From assembly GCF_004804355.1 (NCBI RefSeq), contig NZ_SRWZ01000002.1, positions 434,001 to 498,000 of the forward strand: a stretch of 64,000 nucleotides of DNA, given 5' to 3'. The DNA is from Cognatitamlana onchidii. Its GTDB lineage: Bacteria; Bacteroidota; Bacteroidia; Flavobacteriales; Flavobacteriaceae. Below are positions 43,349-52,148 of the stretch, piece after piece. The notes beneath the pieces are model-generated. The model had not been told where the DNA came from and did not search any database. It was given only the letters and a program-made list of their open reading frames with translations. The first letter of the stretch is position 1. The number at the start of each line of letters is the position of its first letter. A program made the translations under genes and the position numbers.

Positions 43349-44243
43349 ATTTTCTAGGATGATATTTTTCTACAACTTTAGTTAGATGACTTTTATCTAG
43401 ATGTACGTATACCTCTGTGGCAGTGATGTTTTCATGTCCAAGCATAAGCTGTATGGATCTCAAATCGGCATCATTTTTTAATAGGTGCGTTGCAAAAGAA
43501 TGTCTAAAAGTGTGGGGAGAAACTTTTTTCTTTAGCCCAGTCTTTTCAGCAAGTTGTTTTATTATTGTAAAAACCATAGCCCTAGTAAGCTGTTTGCCTC
43601 TTCTATTAAGAAATAATGTATCTTCAAAGCCAGCTTGAATGTTTAAATGAGTTCTAATCTCATATCGGTAAAGGTTAATATATTTTTGAGTAATGTCAAT
43701 AATAGGAACAAAACGTTGTTTATCTCCTTTTCCAGTTACTTTTATAAACCCTTCTTCAAAAAACAAATCAGAGATTTTAAGATTTATAAGCTCGCTTACA
43801 CGCAAACCACAGCCATACAAGGTTTCTAGCATTGCACGGTTTCTTTCGCCTTCTGGTTTGCTTAAATCTATAGCTTTAATAAGAGTATCAATTTCATCTT
43901 CAGAAAGGGTGTCCGGAAGCTTTCTTCCTATTTTAGGAGATTCTATGAGCTCTAAGGGATTACTGGTTCGGTAATCTTCAAAAATTAAGTAGTTAAAAAA
44001 GCTTTTAAGTCCTGAGATAATTCGAGATTGAGATCGAGCATTCACTACCTGAGCAATTTGATAGATGAATTGTTGAATGGTATCAGATTCAATTGAAATT
44101 GGGGATTTCGCTATATTATTAGCTTCCAGATGGTTCATTAATTTTTTAATGTCTAGAACATAACTGTTAATAGAATTTTGAGATAACCCGCGTTCTATTT
44201 TTAAATATAACTGGTAGTCTTTAAGTGCTTGTTGCCATTTCAT
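43347..44243 (-). CDS. xerD: Site-specific tyrosine recombinase XerD
   Basis: A 298-residue tyrosine recombinase with the full catalytic set: R148, K172, H244, R247, H270 and nucleophile Y279 (HTFRHSFATHLL, LGHENITATEVYVH). The N-terminal SAM-like DNA-binding domain covers about 1-90. With XerC it resolves chromosome dimers at dif. The single-gene context at a convergent boundary and no flanking repeats or integrase cargo argue for the housekeeping recombinase rather than an integrase. A leaderless-looking promoter may lie just upstream (TTG 44279-44281 on the - strand, 21 bases, TACTTTTA at 44250-44257). Confidence 0.92.
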   Translation of the reverse strand: MKWQQALKDYQLYLKIERGLSQNSINSYVLDIKKLMNHLEANNIAKSPISIESDTIQQFIYQIAQVVNARSQSRIISGLKSFFNYLIFEDYRTSNPLELIESPKIGRKLPDTLSEDEIDTLIKAIDLSKPEGERNRAMLETLYGCGLRVSELINLKISDLFFEEGFIKVTGKGDKQRFVPIIDITQKYINLYRYEIRTHLNIQAGFEDTLFLNRRGKQLTRAMVFTIIKQLAEKTGLKKKVSPHTFRHSFATHLLKNDADLRSIQLMLGHENITATEVYVHLDKSHLTKVVEKYHPRK

Positions 44244-44249
44244 GATAAG

Positions 44250-44281
44250 TAAAAGTACGAATAAGGTTTTTATCTATACAA
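44250..44281 (-). promoter_or_regulatory. Possible promoter of xerD
   Basis: On the - strand, TTG (44281-44279), 21 bases, TACTTTTA (44257-44250), one mismatch to TAnnTTTG. The expected start of transcription falls within a few bases of the ATG at 44243, implying a nearly leaderless mRNA. Confidence 0.35.
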
Positions 44282-44405
44282 GCATATTTGGGTTTAGTTA
44301 TATTACTAAATTTTAAGATATTTTGTATGAATAAACCTCAAATATGTGTGGTAAAATACTTTTTTTGTTATTTATTTGCCGCATCCAAATTAATAATAAA
44401 ATATT

Positions 44406-45008
44406 ATGAAGAAATTATTTTTGATACCCATTATGGTATTAGCTTTTTCTATTATGAACGCACAGAATGAAAAAGGGGACTTCACAGTAGCTCCTCAATT
44501 GGGTTTAAACTTTTCAAATTATTCGAGTTCGGAAAGTTTAAATAATAAAATTAGGACAGCTTTTAATGTTGGCGCTACTGTTGAATATTATTTGAATAAC
44601 CGTTGGAGCTTTCGTTCAGGTCTTATCTATGACTCTAAAGGAACTAAAATTACTATATCTGGTCAAGACTTTATTGATAAATTGAATTACATAGCTATAC
44701 CTTTACATGCTAATTGGCATTTTGGGTCAAGAAGAAATTGGTTCTTAAATTTTGGTCCCACTATTGGATTTTTAGTTAGTGCTAAAGCAGATACCCCAGA
44801 AGGGAACGTGGATGTTAAAGACATGATTGAAAGTTCTTTTGATGTAGGTTTGGGAGTAGGTATAGGCTATAAATTTGATATTGCCAATGATACACAATTG
44901 TACATTCAATATCAGGGGTATAATGGTTTCGTTGATTTGTTTGACGAAGATTTTAGTGTATTTAATGCTACCTCTGCTTTTAACGTGGGAGTTATTTTTG
45001 ACATTTGA
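44406..45008 (+). CDS. Outer-membrane beta-barrel (porin-like) protein
   Basis: A 200-residue protein with signal peptide (1-19, ending MNAQ) and an eight-stranded-type barrel: FTVAPQLGLNFSNYSS, VGATVEYYLNNRWSFRSGLI, YIAIPLHANWHFGSRRNWFL, and a C-terminal FNVGVIFDI strand. It fits the outer-membrane protein beta-barrel (OMP_b-brl_2) family that is abundant in Bacteroidota; function unknown. Monocistronic with a strong terminator. Confidence 0.85.
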   Translation: MKKLFLIPIMVLAFSIMNAQNEKGDFTVAPQLGLNFSNYSSSESLNNKIRTAFNVGATVEYYLNNRWSFRSGLIYDSKGTKITISGQDFIDKLNYIAIPLHANWHFGSRRNWFLNFGPTIGFLVSAKADTPEGNVDVKDMIESSFDVGLGVGIGYKFDIANDTQLYIQYQGYNGFVDLFDEDFSVFNATSAFNVGVIFDI

Positions 45009-45031
45009 AAACCGTTAAATACGAATATTTT

Positions 45032-45060
45032 AAACCGAAGTTTTGAACTTCGGTTTTTTT
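45032..45060 (+). terminator. Terminator after the porin-like gene
   Basis: Perfect 11-base-pair stem AAACCGAAGTT / AACTTCGGTTT (45032-45056) with a TTG loop, then T to 45060. Confidence 0.9.
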
Positions 45061-45084
45061 ATAGCTTTTTTATATTTTTGAAAT

Positions 45085-45504
45085 ATGAAAAAACTAATTA
45101 TTATCAATGGACCTAATTTAAATTTATTGGGCAAAAGAGAGCCAAATATTTATGGTAGTTTAACATTTACAGAGTTTTTTGATAAAATCAAAAATAAGTA
45201 TCCCACTGTTGAATTGAGTTATTATCAATCAAATATAGAAGGAGAGATAATTAATAAACTACATGAAATAGGGTTTAGTTATGATGGTGCTATTCTTAAT
45301 GCAGGTGCCTATACACATACAAGTATTGGTATTGGAGACGCGATAAAGGGTATTGAAACTCCAGTTATAGAAGTTCATATTTCAAATACTTTTGGTAGGG
45401 AGGAATTTCGTCATCAATCCTATATTTCTCCAAATGCAAAAGGGGTAATTCTTGGGTTTGGACTTCAGAGTTACGAACTAGCCATTCAAAGCTTTCTTGA
45501 TTAA
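45085..45504 (+). CDS. aroQ: Type II 3-dehydroquinate dehydratase
   Basis: A 139-residue enzyme of the shikimate pathway that dehydrates 3-dehydroquinate to 3-dehydroshikimate. The type II motifs are intact: INGPNLNLLGKREPNIYG with R18 and the catalytic Y23, NAGAYTHTSIGIGDAI, and EVHISN with general acid H98. Its start lies about 25 bases after the preceding terminator, and it is closed by a hairpin shared with the convergent dihydrolipoyl dehydrogenase gene. Confidence 0.95.
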   Translation: MKKLIIINGPNLNLLGKREPNIYGSLTFTEFFDKIKNKYPTVELSYYQSNIEGEIINKLHEIGFSYDGAILNAGAYTHTSIGIGDAIKGIETPVIEVHISNTFGREEFRHQSYISPNAKGVILGFGLQSYELAIQSFLD

Positions 45505-45525
45505 ATTTAAAAAACAGACATAAAT

Positions 45526-45557
45526 AAAAAAGTCCCAGATTTCTGGAACTTTTTTAT
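45526..45557. terminator. Bidirectional terminator between aroQ and lpdA
   Basis: AGTCCCAGA (45531-45539) and TCTGGAACT (45542-45550) pair with one mismatch; A tract to the left and T tract to the right. Confidence 0.78.
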
Positions 45558-45577
45558 TTTGGAATTTATTATAGCTC

Positions 45578-46954
45578 TTATATATGGATACATTCGTCAT
45601 AAGCATCGGCAACTGCTTCCATTACTGCCTCACTCATAGTAGGGTGTGGGTGAACAGCTTTTAGAACTTCGTGTCCAGTAGTTTCTAGTTTTCTAGCAAC
45701 CACAGCCTCGGCAACCATATCGGTAACTCCAGCACCAATCATATGGCAGCCTAACCATTCCCCATATTTAGCATCAAAGATAACTTTTACAAAACCATCT
45801 TTATTTCCTCCTGCACTCGCTTTTCCAGAAGCCGAGAATGGAAATTTACCAACTTTAATATCTAAGCCTTTGTCTTTAGCTTGCTTTTCGGTTAAACCAA
45901 CAGAAGCTATTTCAGGAGAACAATAGGTACAACCAGGAATATTGCCATAATCCAAAGCTTCAACATGATGTCCTGCAAGTTTTTCAACACATAAAATGCC
46001 TTCAGCAGAAGCTACGTGTGCCAACGCTTGACCCGGTGTAACATCTCCAATAGCAAAATAACCAGGGATATTAGTTTGATAAAAATCATTTACTATAATT
46101 TTATCTCTATCTACAACAATACCAACGTCTTCTAAACCAATATTCTCAATATTCGTTTTAATACCAACAGCACTCAAAATAACATCAGCTTCAAGAACTT
46201 CCTCGCCCTTTTTAGTTTTAACAGTGGCTTTAACACCATCACCAGAAGTGTCAACCGACGTAACTTCGGCAGAGGTCATAATCTTCACACCATTCTTTTT
46301 AAACGAACGCTCTAATTGTTTCGATACGTCTTCATCTTCAACTGGCACAATATTAGGTAAATACTCAACAACAGTTACTTCAGTACCCATTGAGTTGTAA
46401 AAGTAAGCGAACTCAACACCAATTGCTCCAGAACCAACAACAATCATTTTCTTTGGTTGTTTTGGTAAACTCATGGCTTCTCTATAACCGATAACCTTTT
46501 TACCATCTTGAGGTAAGCTAGGTAATTCTCTTGAACGCGCTCCTGTAGCTATAATGATGTTATTAGCGCTATATTCAGTACCATCAACGTCAATTTTCTT
46601 CCCAGGTTTAAGTTTTCCATAACCTTTTATAACGTCAATTTTATTCTTTTTCATTAAAAACTCAATTCCCTTGCTCATTCCATTTGCAACACCACGGCTG
46701 CGTTTTACAACGGCATCAAAATCGTGTTTAGCATCATTTACTTTAAGTCCGTAATCTTCTGCATGTTTCAGATATTCAAACACTTGGGCTGATTTTAGCA
46801 AGGCTTTTGTTGGAATACATCCCCAATTTAAACATACACCACCTAAACTTTCTTTTTCAACAATAGCGGTTTTAAAACCTAATTGAGATGCTCTAATAGC
46901 TGTTACATAGCCACCAGGACCACTTCCAAGAACAATAATATCGTATTTACTCAT
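45578..46954 (-). CDS. lpdA: Dihydrolipoyl dehydrogenase (E3)
   Basis: A 458-residue flavoprotein that reoxidises dihydrolipoamide in the pyruvate, 2-oxoglutarate and branched-chain dehydrogenase complexes. FAD motif VLGSGPGGYVTAIRA (8-22), redox pair C41 and C46 in GGVCLNWGCIPTKALL, second Rossmann motif VVGSGAIGVEFAYFY and C-terminal HPHPTMSEAVMEA with the catalytic His-Glu. No E1/E2 genes are next to it, so it is probably the general E3. Confidence 0.95.
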   Translation of the reverse strand: MSKYDIIVLGSGPGGYVTAIRASQLGFKTAIVEKESLGGVCLNWGCIPTKALLKSAQVFEYLKHAEDYGLKVNDAKHDFDAVVKRSRGVANGMSKGIEFLMKKNKIDVIKGYGKLKPGKKIDVDGTEYSANNIIIATGARSRELPSLPQDGKKVIGYREAMSLPKQPKKMIVVGSGAIGVEFAYFYNSMGTEVTVVEYLPNIVPVEDEDVSKQLERSFKKNGVKIMTSAEVTSVDTSGDGVKATVKTKKGEEVLEADVILSAVGIKTNIENIGLEDVGIVVDRDKIIVNDFYQTNIPGYFAIGDVTPGQALAHVASAEGILCVEKLAGHHVEALDYGNIPGCTYCSPEIASVGLTEKQAKDKGLDIKVGKFPFSASGKASAGGNKDGFVKVIFDAKYGEWLGCHMIGAGVTDMVAEAVVARKLETTGHEVLKAVHPHPTMSEAVMEAVADAYDECIHI

Positions 46955-47034
46955 GTGTTAAATTTTAGGGTACGAATTTACAAAATCGAATTCGAATAAT
47001 GAATTTAGAAGCCCTTAAATTTAGGTCTTAAATC

Positions 47035-47042
47035 TTACCTTT
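47035..47042 (+). promoter_or_regulatory. Promoter -7 element of ndh
   Basis: TACCTTTG fits TAnnTTTG exactly, 19 bases before the ATG at 47062. It overlaps an in-frame TTG (47041), which shows that TTG cannot be the translation start of this gene. Confidence 0.6.
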
Positions 47043-47061
47043 GTGGAACAAGTTTGATTTT

Positions 47062-48345
47062 ATGAACATACCTAGAACTAGTTATCCTAGAATAGTAATT
47101 ATAGGCGGTGGATTTGCTGGAATTGCTCTGGCAAAGAAATTATCAAAGCAAGAAGTGCAAGTTGTACTTTTAGATAAGCACAATTATCATACATTTCAGC
47201 CCTTACTATACCAAGTGTCTACGGGTGGTTTGGAACCTGACTCTATAGCCTATCCTATTAGAAAGATATTAAAGGATTTTCCTAATTTCTTTTTTAGATT
47301 GGCCAATGTAGAAGAAATTGATATTAAAAAAAACAAGGTACAAACAAACATAGGAAAGCTTAAGTTCGATTATTTAGTAGTGGCTTCAGGTTCTACAACT
47401 AATTATTTTGGGAATTCTGAAATTGAGCGCCATAGCATGGCAATGAAAACGATACCACAATCTTTGAATTTAAGGAGTTTGATTCTTGAGAATTTTGAAG
47501 AAGCTCTTTTAACATCAGATTTAAACGAGCGAAATGCCTTAATGAATTTTGTGATTGTAGGTGGCGGTCCAACAGGGGTGGAGTTAGCTGGTGCATTGGC
47601 TGAAATTAAGAAAGGTATTTTGCCTAAAGATTATCCAGATCTTGATACTAGGATGGCCCAAATACATATTATACAATCTGGAAACTGCTTATTAAAAGGT
47701 ATGAGTGCCAAGGCATCGGAGAAAGCAGAAGTTTTCTTAGAGAAATTAGGTGTTAATATATGGAAGAATGTTAAGGTTACTAATTATGATGGCCGAACGG
47801 TTACAACAAATTCAGATTTAACTTTTGATACGGCAACTTTAGTTTGGGCCGCAGGAGTAAAAGGCGCCACAATTAAAGGCCTGGATGCCCAGGAATTTGT
47901 TAGCAGAGGTAACCGCATTTTAGTTAACGAATTTAATCAAGTAAAGGGTTTCGATCATATTTTTGCCATTGGAGATATTGCTTGCATGGCCACTAAAGAA
48001 AGCCCGAACGGATTACCTATGATGGCACAGCCTGCCATGCAACAGGGAGACCAATTGGGCGACAATATTTTAAACTTGATTGAAGAAAAACCTATGCGCC
48101 CTTTTGAATATACTAATAAGGGGGCCATGGCTACTATAGGAAGAAATAAAGCCGTGGTAGATTTAAAACGTTTTAAGTTTCAAGGAGTTTTTGCATGGTA
48201 TGTATGGATGTTTGTCCATCTATTTTTTCTTATCGGTTTTAGAAATCGAATGGTCGTTTTTGTTAATTGGGTATATAACTATGTTAGGTTCGACAGGGAA
48301 GCTAGGTTAATTATAAGGCCATTTAAGAATAGGGTGGAGGATTGA
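47062..48345 (+). CDS. ndh: NADH dehydrogenase, type II (NDH-2)
   Basis: A 427-residue FAD enzyme that passes electrons from NADH to quinone without pumping protons. FAD-binding IVIIGGGFAGIALAKKL near 11, a second Rossmann motif FVIVGGGPTGVELAGALAE near 161, and AIGDIACMATKESPNGLPMM. The C-terminal hydrophobic and aromatic stretch (FAWYVWMFVHLFFLIGF) anchors it to the membrane. The frame could begin at TTG 47041, but that codon lies within the predicted promoter, so ATG 47062 is used. Confidence 0.92.
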   Translation: MNIPRTSYPRIVIIGGGFAGIALAKKLSKQEVQVVLLDKHNYHTFQPLLYQVSTGGLEPDSIAYPIRKILKDFPNFFFRLANVEEIDIKKNKVQTNIGKLKFDYLVVASGSTTNYFGNSEIERHSMAMKTIPQSLNLRSLILENFEEALLTSDLNERNALMNFVIVGGGPTGVELAGALAEIKKGILPKDYPDLDTRMAQIHIIQSGNCLLKGMSAKASEKAEVFLEKLGVNIWKNVKVTNYDGRTVTTNSDLTFDTATLVWAAGVKGATIKGLDAQEFVSRGNRILVNEFNQVKGFDHIFAIGDIACMATKESPNGLPMMAQPAMQQGDQLGDNILNLIEEKPMRPFEYTNKGAMATIGRNKAVVDLKRFKFQGVFAWYVWMFVHLFFLIGFRNRMVVFVNWVYNYVRFDREARLIIRPFKNRVED

Positions 48346-48443
48346 TTTACATGTCATTCGTATAGTGCTTTCTTTTTTTCTCTTGGCTGAATTTATTTTG
48401 GTTTATGAGTAGCACGCTATTCCATAATGATAGAGCCTTAAAC

Positions 48444-48911
48444 TTATGATTTCGGAATAAATTTTAGAGCAATGCCATTAATGCAATGGCGTTTGCCTGT
48501 AGTGTCTCGAGGGCCATCATTAAAGACATGTCCTAAATGGCTACCACAGGTGGCACAGTGCTCTTCTGTTCTAGCATAACCTATTTTATAGTCTGTTGAA
48601 AAGGCCACATTGCCCTTTATTTCTCTATCAAAACTAGGCCAACCACTTCCAGAATCATATTTGTGATCACTTTTAAATAATGGAGTTTCACAGGCTTTAC
48701 AAACGTAAATTCCTTTCTCATAATGTTTGTTTAGCGGACTCGTAAACGCACGCTCTGTGCCTGATTTTCTTAAAACGTAATATTCTTGGTCCGATAATTG
48801 TGCTTTCCATTCGGCCTCGGCCTTCGATACCTTGTATTTATCTGTAGTTTTTTTTTGACTATTACCTTTACATCCTATCACGAGTAAGCAAAGTATTATT
48901 AAATGTTTCAT
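48444..48911 (-). CDS. msrB: Peptide-methionine (R)-S-oxide reductase, exported lipoprotein
   Basis: A 155-residue MsrB that reduces methionine-R-sulfoxide in proteins. Zinc-binding CKAC and CATC pairs, GSGWPSF and the catalytic Cys in GKRHCINGIAL are all present. The N-terminus is a lipoprotein signal with lipobox C14 (LLVIGCKG), so the enzyme is attached to the envelope rather than cytoplasmic, suited to repairing oxidised surface proteins. No msrA partner nearby. Confidence 0.93.
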   Translation of the reverse strand: MKHLIILCLLVIGCKGNSQKKTTDKYKVSKAEAEWKAQLSDQEYYVLRKSGTERAFTSPLNKHYEKGIYVCKACETPLFKSDHKYDSGSGWPSFDREIKGNVAFSTDYKIGYARTEEHCATCGSHLGHVFNDGPRDTTGKRHCINGIALKFIPKS

Positions 48912-49059
48912 AGTTTTTCTTTATCCAGTCGTTTTGTAAATTAAAACATTACAAAGAAAATATGGTTTTAGTATTAAAAATGTGACCAAAAAAGTAGAAC
49001 GTGTCTTATAATTGTAAAGGAACAAATTTGTATTTTTAGAACGAATTAAACAGACTTTT

Positions 49060-49884
49060 ATGAATTTTAATAAAATTGGAGGGTTATTGGTTTTGGTATT
49101 GGTAATATGGTCTTGTGCCACCAATCCATTTACTGGCCAAAAGACTATGGCTCTTGTGCCAAACTCACAGTTATTTCCAACGGCTTTTGCTCAATATGAT
49201 CAATTTTTGTCAGAGAATAAAGTAGTAACAGGAACTAAAGACGCTCAGATGATTACTAGGGTAGGGCAACGAATTGCTAGTGCAGCCGAACGGTGGTTAA
49301 CTGCTAATGGGCACCACAGTTATTTAAATGATTACAAATGGGAATATAATTTAGTAGATGACGAAACGGTGAATGCTTGGTGTATGCCAGGAGGTAAAAT
49401 AGTGTTTTATACGGGGATTCTACCTGTTGCGAAATCTGAAACAGGGGTTGCTGCTATAATGGGACATGAAGTAGCACATGCGTTGGCTAATCATGGACAG
49501 CAAAGAATGAGTGCTGGTATGCTCCAGCAAGTTGGAGCAGTAGCGGGTAATATTGCATTAAATGATCCAAGAGCAAGAGATGCATTTAACCAGTATTATG
49601 GTGTTGGTTCGCAACTTGGGGTTATGCTTCCTTTTAGCAGAAGCCATGAAACTGAGGCAGATAAAATTGGACTGTATTTAATGGCTATAGCGGGCTATGA
49701 TCCTGCTGAAGCAGCAGAATTATGGAAACGCATGAAAGCTAATAGCGGGAGCGGGCAAGCGCCTCCAGAAATTTTAAGCACACACCCCTCTAATGATTCT
49801 CGCATCGCTAACTTAACAGCATTGGCACCTGCGGCGGCTGCCGAGGCTCAAAAATTTGGTGTAACAAAATTTAGAGAATACTAA
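49060..49884 (+). CDS. M48 family metallopeptidase, lipoprotein
   Basis: A 274-residue protease with lipobox C19 (VIWSCATNPFTG) and zinc motif GHEVAHALANHG (H136, E137, H140), with third ligand E199 in SRSHETEAD. It resembles the Oma1/LoiP/BepA periplasmic quality-control proteases that act on outer-membrane proteins. A C-terminal alanine-rich tail follows. Ends in a hairpin that also lies just before the next gene. Confidence 0.93.
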   Translation: MNFNKIGGLLVLVLVIWSCATNPFTGQKTMALVPNSQLFPTAFAQYDQFLSENKVVTGTKDAQMITRVGQRIASAAERWLTANGHHSYLNDYKWEYNLVDDETVNAWCMPGGKIVFYTGILPVAKSETGVAAIMGHEVAHALANHGQQRMSAGMLQQVGAVAGNIALNDPRARDAFNQYYGVGSQLGVMLPFSRSHETEADKIGLYLMAIAGYDPAEAAELWKRMKANSGSGQAPPEILSTHPSNDSRIANLTALAPAAAAEAQKFGVTKFREY

Positions 49885-49918
49885 TTTTCTACTAACTAAA
49901 AATATTTGATTACTTTAG

Positions 49919-49945
49919 AAGCTGCTTACAAAAGAGCAGCTTTTT
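49919..49945 (+). terminator. Terminator after the M48 gene, directly before the MFS start codon
   Basis: AAGCTGC (49919-49925), a 10-base loop, GCAGCTT (49936-49942), then T to 49945. The ATG of the next gene is at 49948, only 2 bases later, so its mRNA must come from read-through or from a promoter within the M48 gene. Confidence 0.78.
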
Positions 49946-49947
49946 AT

Positions 49948-51333
49948 ATGTCAGAACTTAAAAAAGGTAGTAAAAAGCTACTAAATGCTTGGGCGTTTTA
50001 CGACTGGGCGAATTCCGTTTATACACTTACCATAGCATCTTCTATCTTTCCCATTTTTTACTCGGCACTTTTTATTTCTGAGATTAAAACGGTATCTGCT
50101 TTTGGGTTTGAATTTAAAAGTACCGCTTTAATAACGTTTGTTACGGCCTTTACGTTTTTGGTGGTGGCTTTAACATCTCCAATTCTATCTGGCATTGCAG
50201 ATTACGTGGGTAATAAGAAAGCTTTTATGAAGTTTTTTTGCTATCTGGGAAGCTTAGGTTGCATTGGGTTATATTGGTTCAATCTGGAGCATATTCATGT
50301 TAGTTTGCTATTTTATTTTATGGGGCTAATTGGTTATTGGGGGAGTTTGGTATTTTATAATTCTTACTTACCAGACATTGCTTTTGAAGAGCAACAAGAT
50401 AGGATAAGCGCCAAAGGATTTGCTTGGGGATATATTGGTAGTGTTTTGTTGTTAATTTTAAACTTAGCTATGGTTATGAAGCCAGAGTGGTTTGGTTTCG
50501 AAATATCAATTTCTGAAGCCTTGTTAAACTCAGGAAATGAATCAGCCGTAAACCAAGCTCTAGAGGCCGCAAAGAATAACGCTTCTATCAAAGCTATGAG
50601 AGTGTCTTTTGTTACGGTTGGTGTCTGGTGGGCCTTATTTAGTCAGTATTCCTTTTATTATTTGCCAAAGGGTGTTTCTTCTGGTAATAAAGTAACTAGA
50701 GCTATAATTTTTAATGGGATACGAGAACTGAAACAGGTATGGGTTCAATTAAAGTCAAATTTAAGATTAAAAAGGTACCTGTATGCTTTTTTCGTGTTTA
50801 GTATGGCTGTACAAACTATTATGTTAGTAGCTGTATATTTTGGAGAAGAAGAAATTAATTGGGGAGGTGATTCTGAAAAAACTGTTGGCTTGATTGGAAG
50901 TATACTAATTATTCAGCTAATAGCCGTTCTTGGAGCATATTTAACCTCATTGGCTTCTGAAAAGTTTGGTAATATTAAAACCTTAATAGGTATTAACATG
51001 ATTTGGATGGCTACTTGTTTCTATGCTTATTTTATGTTTACCCCAACACAGTTTTATATTGCTGCTGGGGTAGTTGGTTTTGTTATGGGAGGTATCCAGT
51101 CATTAGCTAGGTCTACCTATTCAAAATTTTTACCGGAAACAGAAGACACAACGTCTTATTTTAGTTTTTATGATGTTGCCGAAAAAGTTGGTATCGTAAT
51201 AGGTATGGTAATCTTTGCTAGTATCGATCAAATTACTGGTACTATGCGTAACGCCATATTGTTTCTGTTTATTTTCTTTTTGCTGGGGATCGTAATGCTA
51301 CTTAGAGTTCCTAAGGGTAGCGCTGAAGTATAA
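49948..51333 (+). CDS. MFS transporter, UMF1 (Atg22-like) family
   Basis: A 461-residue membrane protein with about twelve helices: LLNAWAFYDWANSVYTLTIA near 11 is the UMF1/Atg22 signature, and GGIQSLARSTYSKFLPETED near 385 is its second conserved element. In yeast the family releases amino acids from the vacuole; bacterial substrates are unknown. A longer frame begins at TTG 49906, but it would run through the terminator hairpin, so ATG 49948 is chosen. Relies on read-through of that terminator. Confidence 0.87.
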   Translation: MSELKKGSKKLLNAWAFYDWANSVYTLTIASSIFPIFYSALFISEIKTVSAFGFEFKSTALITFVTAFTFLVVALTSPILSGIADYVGNKKAFMKFFCYLGSLGCIGLYWFNLEHIHVSLLFYFMGLIGYWGSLVFYNSYLPDIAFEEQQDRISAKGFAWGYIGSVLLLILNLAMVMKPEWFGFEISISEALLNSGNESAVNQALEAAKNNASIKAMRVSFVTVGVWWALFSQYSFYYLPKGVSSGNKVTRAIIFNGIRELKQVWVQLKSNLRLKRYLYAFFVFSMAVQTIMLVAVYFGEEEINWGGDSEKTVGLIGSILIIQLIAVLGAYLTSLASEKFGNIKTLIGINMIWMATCFYAYFMFTPTQFYIAAGVVGFVMGGIQSLARSTYSKFLPETEDTTSYFSFYDVAEKVGIVIGMVIFASIDQITGTMRNAILFLFIFFLLGIVMLLRVPKGSAEV

Positions 51334-51338
51334 TGCTA

Positions 51339-51370
51339 AAAAATCTCATGACGAATCATGAGGTTTTAAA
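51339..51370. terminator. Bidirectional terminator between the MFS gene and the head-GIN gene
   Basis: CTCATGA (51345-51351), CGAA loop, TCATGAG (51356-51362), with a further U-G pair and A/T tracts on both sides. Confidence 0.8.
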
Positions 51371-51392
51371 CAGATTATTGATTGATGAAAAT

Positions 51393-52124
51393 TTAGTTGC
51401 TAATACTTCCTGACCCTGAAACCTTGGTGTCTTCTTTTTCAGGAGAGCCATGATATGCAATATCACCAGATCCTGAAACCCTTGCTTTTAAAGTTTTGTT
51501 ACCAACTACTTTGGCGTCTCCAGATCCAGCAACGTAAACTTCAGTGTTATTAGCGTCTAGCTCAAAGCCATGGAAATCGCCCGACCCGGCAACTTTCGAT
51601 TCAAGGTTTTCGGTTGTACCTTTTAAAGTAATATCGCCAGATCCTGATAGTGCACTTTCTACAGATTCCGTTTTAATATCTAAAGTGATATCTCCAGAAC
51701 CAGCGAGAGAGACATCTAAACTAGAAGTGTTAATTACGTTTTTGCTATATAAATCTCCAGAACCTGCCAAAGCTACCTTATTAATACTTTCAAAAGGAAT
51801 GGTTATTTTTATAGAGCTACCATTCCTTGTTTTTAGGCTCACGCCATCTTTCACTTTTACTTTTAAGATATCTCCTTTTACTTCAGTAATTATAAAATCT
51901 AGTAAGTTCTCGTCGCCCTCAAGCGTTAAGGAACCTTCTTTGCCTTTAACTAAAATATAGTCAAAAGATCCAGCACACTTAATGCCACTGTATTCTGGCG
52001 TAGACCTCATAATAGAAACCTTATTGCCATTGCCTTTAATTTTTTTCCATTGTGCTTGAGTGGTTGAAATTAGTAAGCAACTAATAATTGTAAATGCGAT
52101 TTTTAAGATGCTAATAGTTTTCAT
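51393..52124 (-). CDS. Head-GIN (DUF2807) surface protein with GSGD repeats
   Basis: A 243-residue secreted protein: signal peptide (about 1-24), then a DUF2807 region made of seven GSG-D/S repeats spaced about 17-22 residues (LAGSGDLYS, LAGSGDITL, LSGSGDITL, VAGSGDFHG, VAGSGDAKV, VSGSGDIAY, VSGSGSISN), a right-handed beta-helix-like stack. Role unknown, presumed adhesion or envelope structure. Last gene of the sigma factor operon (24-base gap). Confidence 0.88.
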   Translation of the reverse strand: MKTISILKIAFTIISCLLISTTQAQWKKIKGNGNKVSIMRSTPEYSGIKCAGSFDYILVKGKEGSLTLEGDENLLDFIITEVKGDILKVKVKDGVSLKTRNGSSIKITIPFESINKVALAGSGDLYSKNVINTSSLDVSLAGSGDITLDIKTESVESALSGSGDITLKGTTENLESKVAGSGDFHGFELDANNTEVYVAGSGDAKVVGNKTLKARVSGSGDIAYHGSPEKEDTKVSGSGSISN

Positions 52125-52148
52125 AAATTTTGATTTTGATTAATGATA

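Noticed and set aside
43347-44243. XerD gene as a sign of an integrated element
   Set aside because: Flanked by housekeeping genes and a normal terminator, no attachment repeats or cargo; full similarity to chromosomal XerD.
47041-47061. TTG-initiated N-terminal extension of NDH-2
   Set aside because: The TTG lies inside an exact TAnnTTTG promoter element, so it would not be in the mRNA.
51544-51960. 138-codon antisense frame opposite the head-GIN gene
   Set aside because: Repetitive SPEPA-type translation is the mirror of the GSGD repeats.
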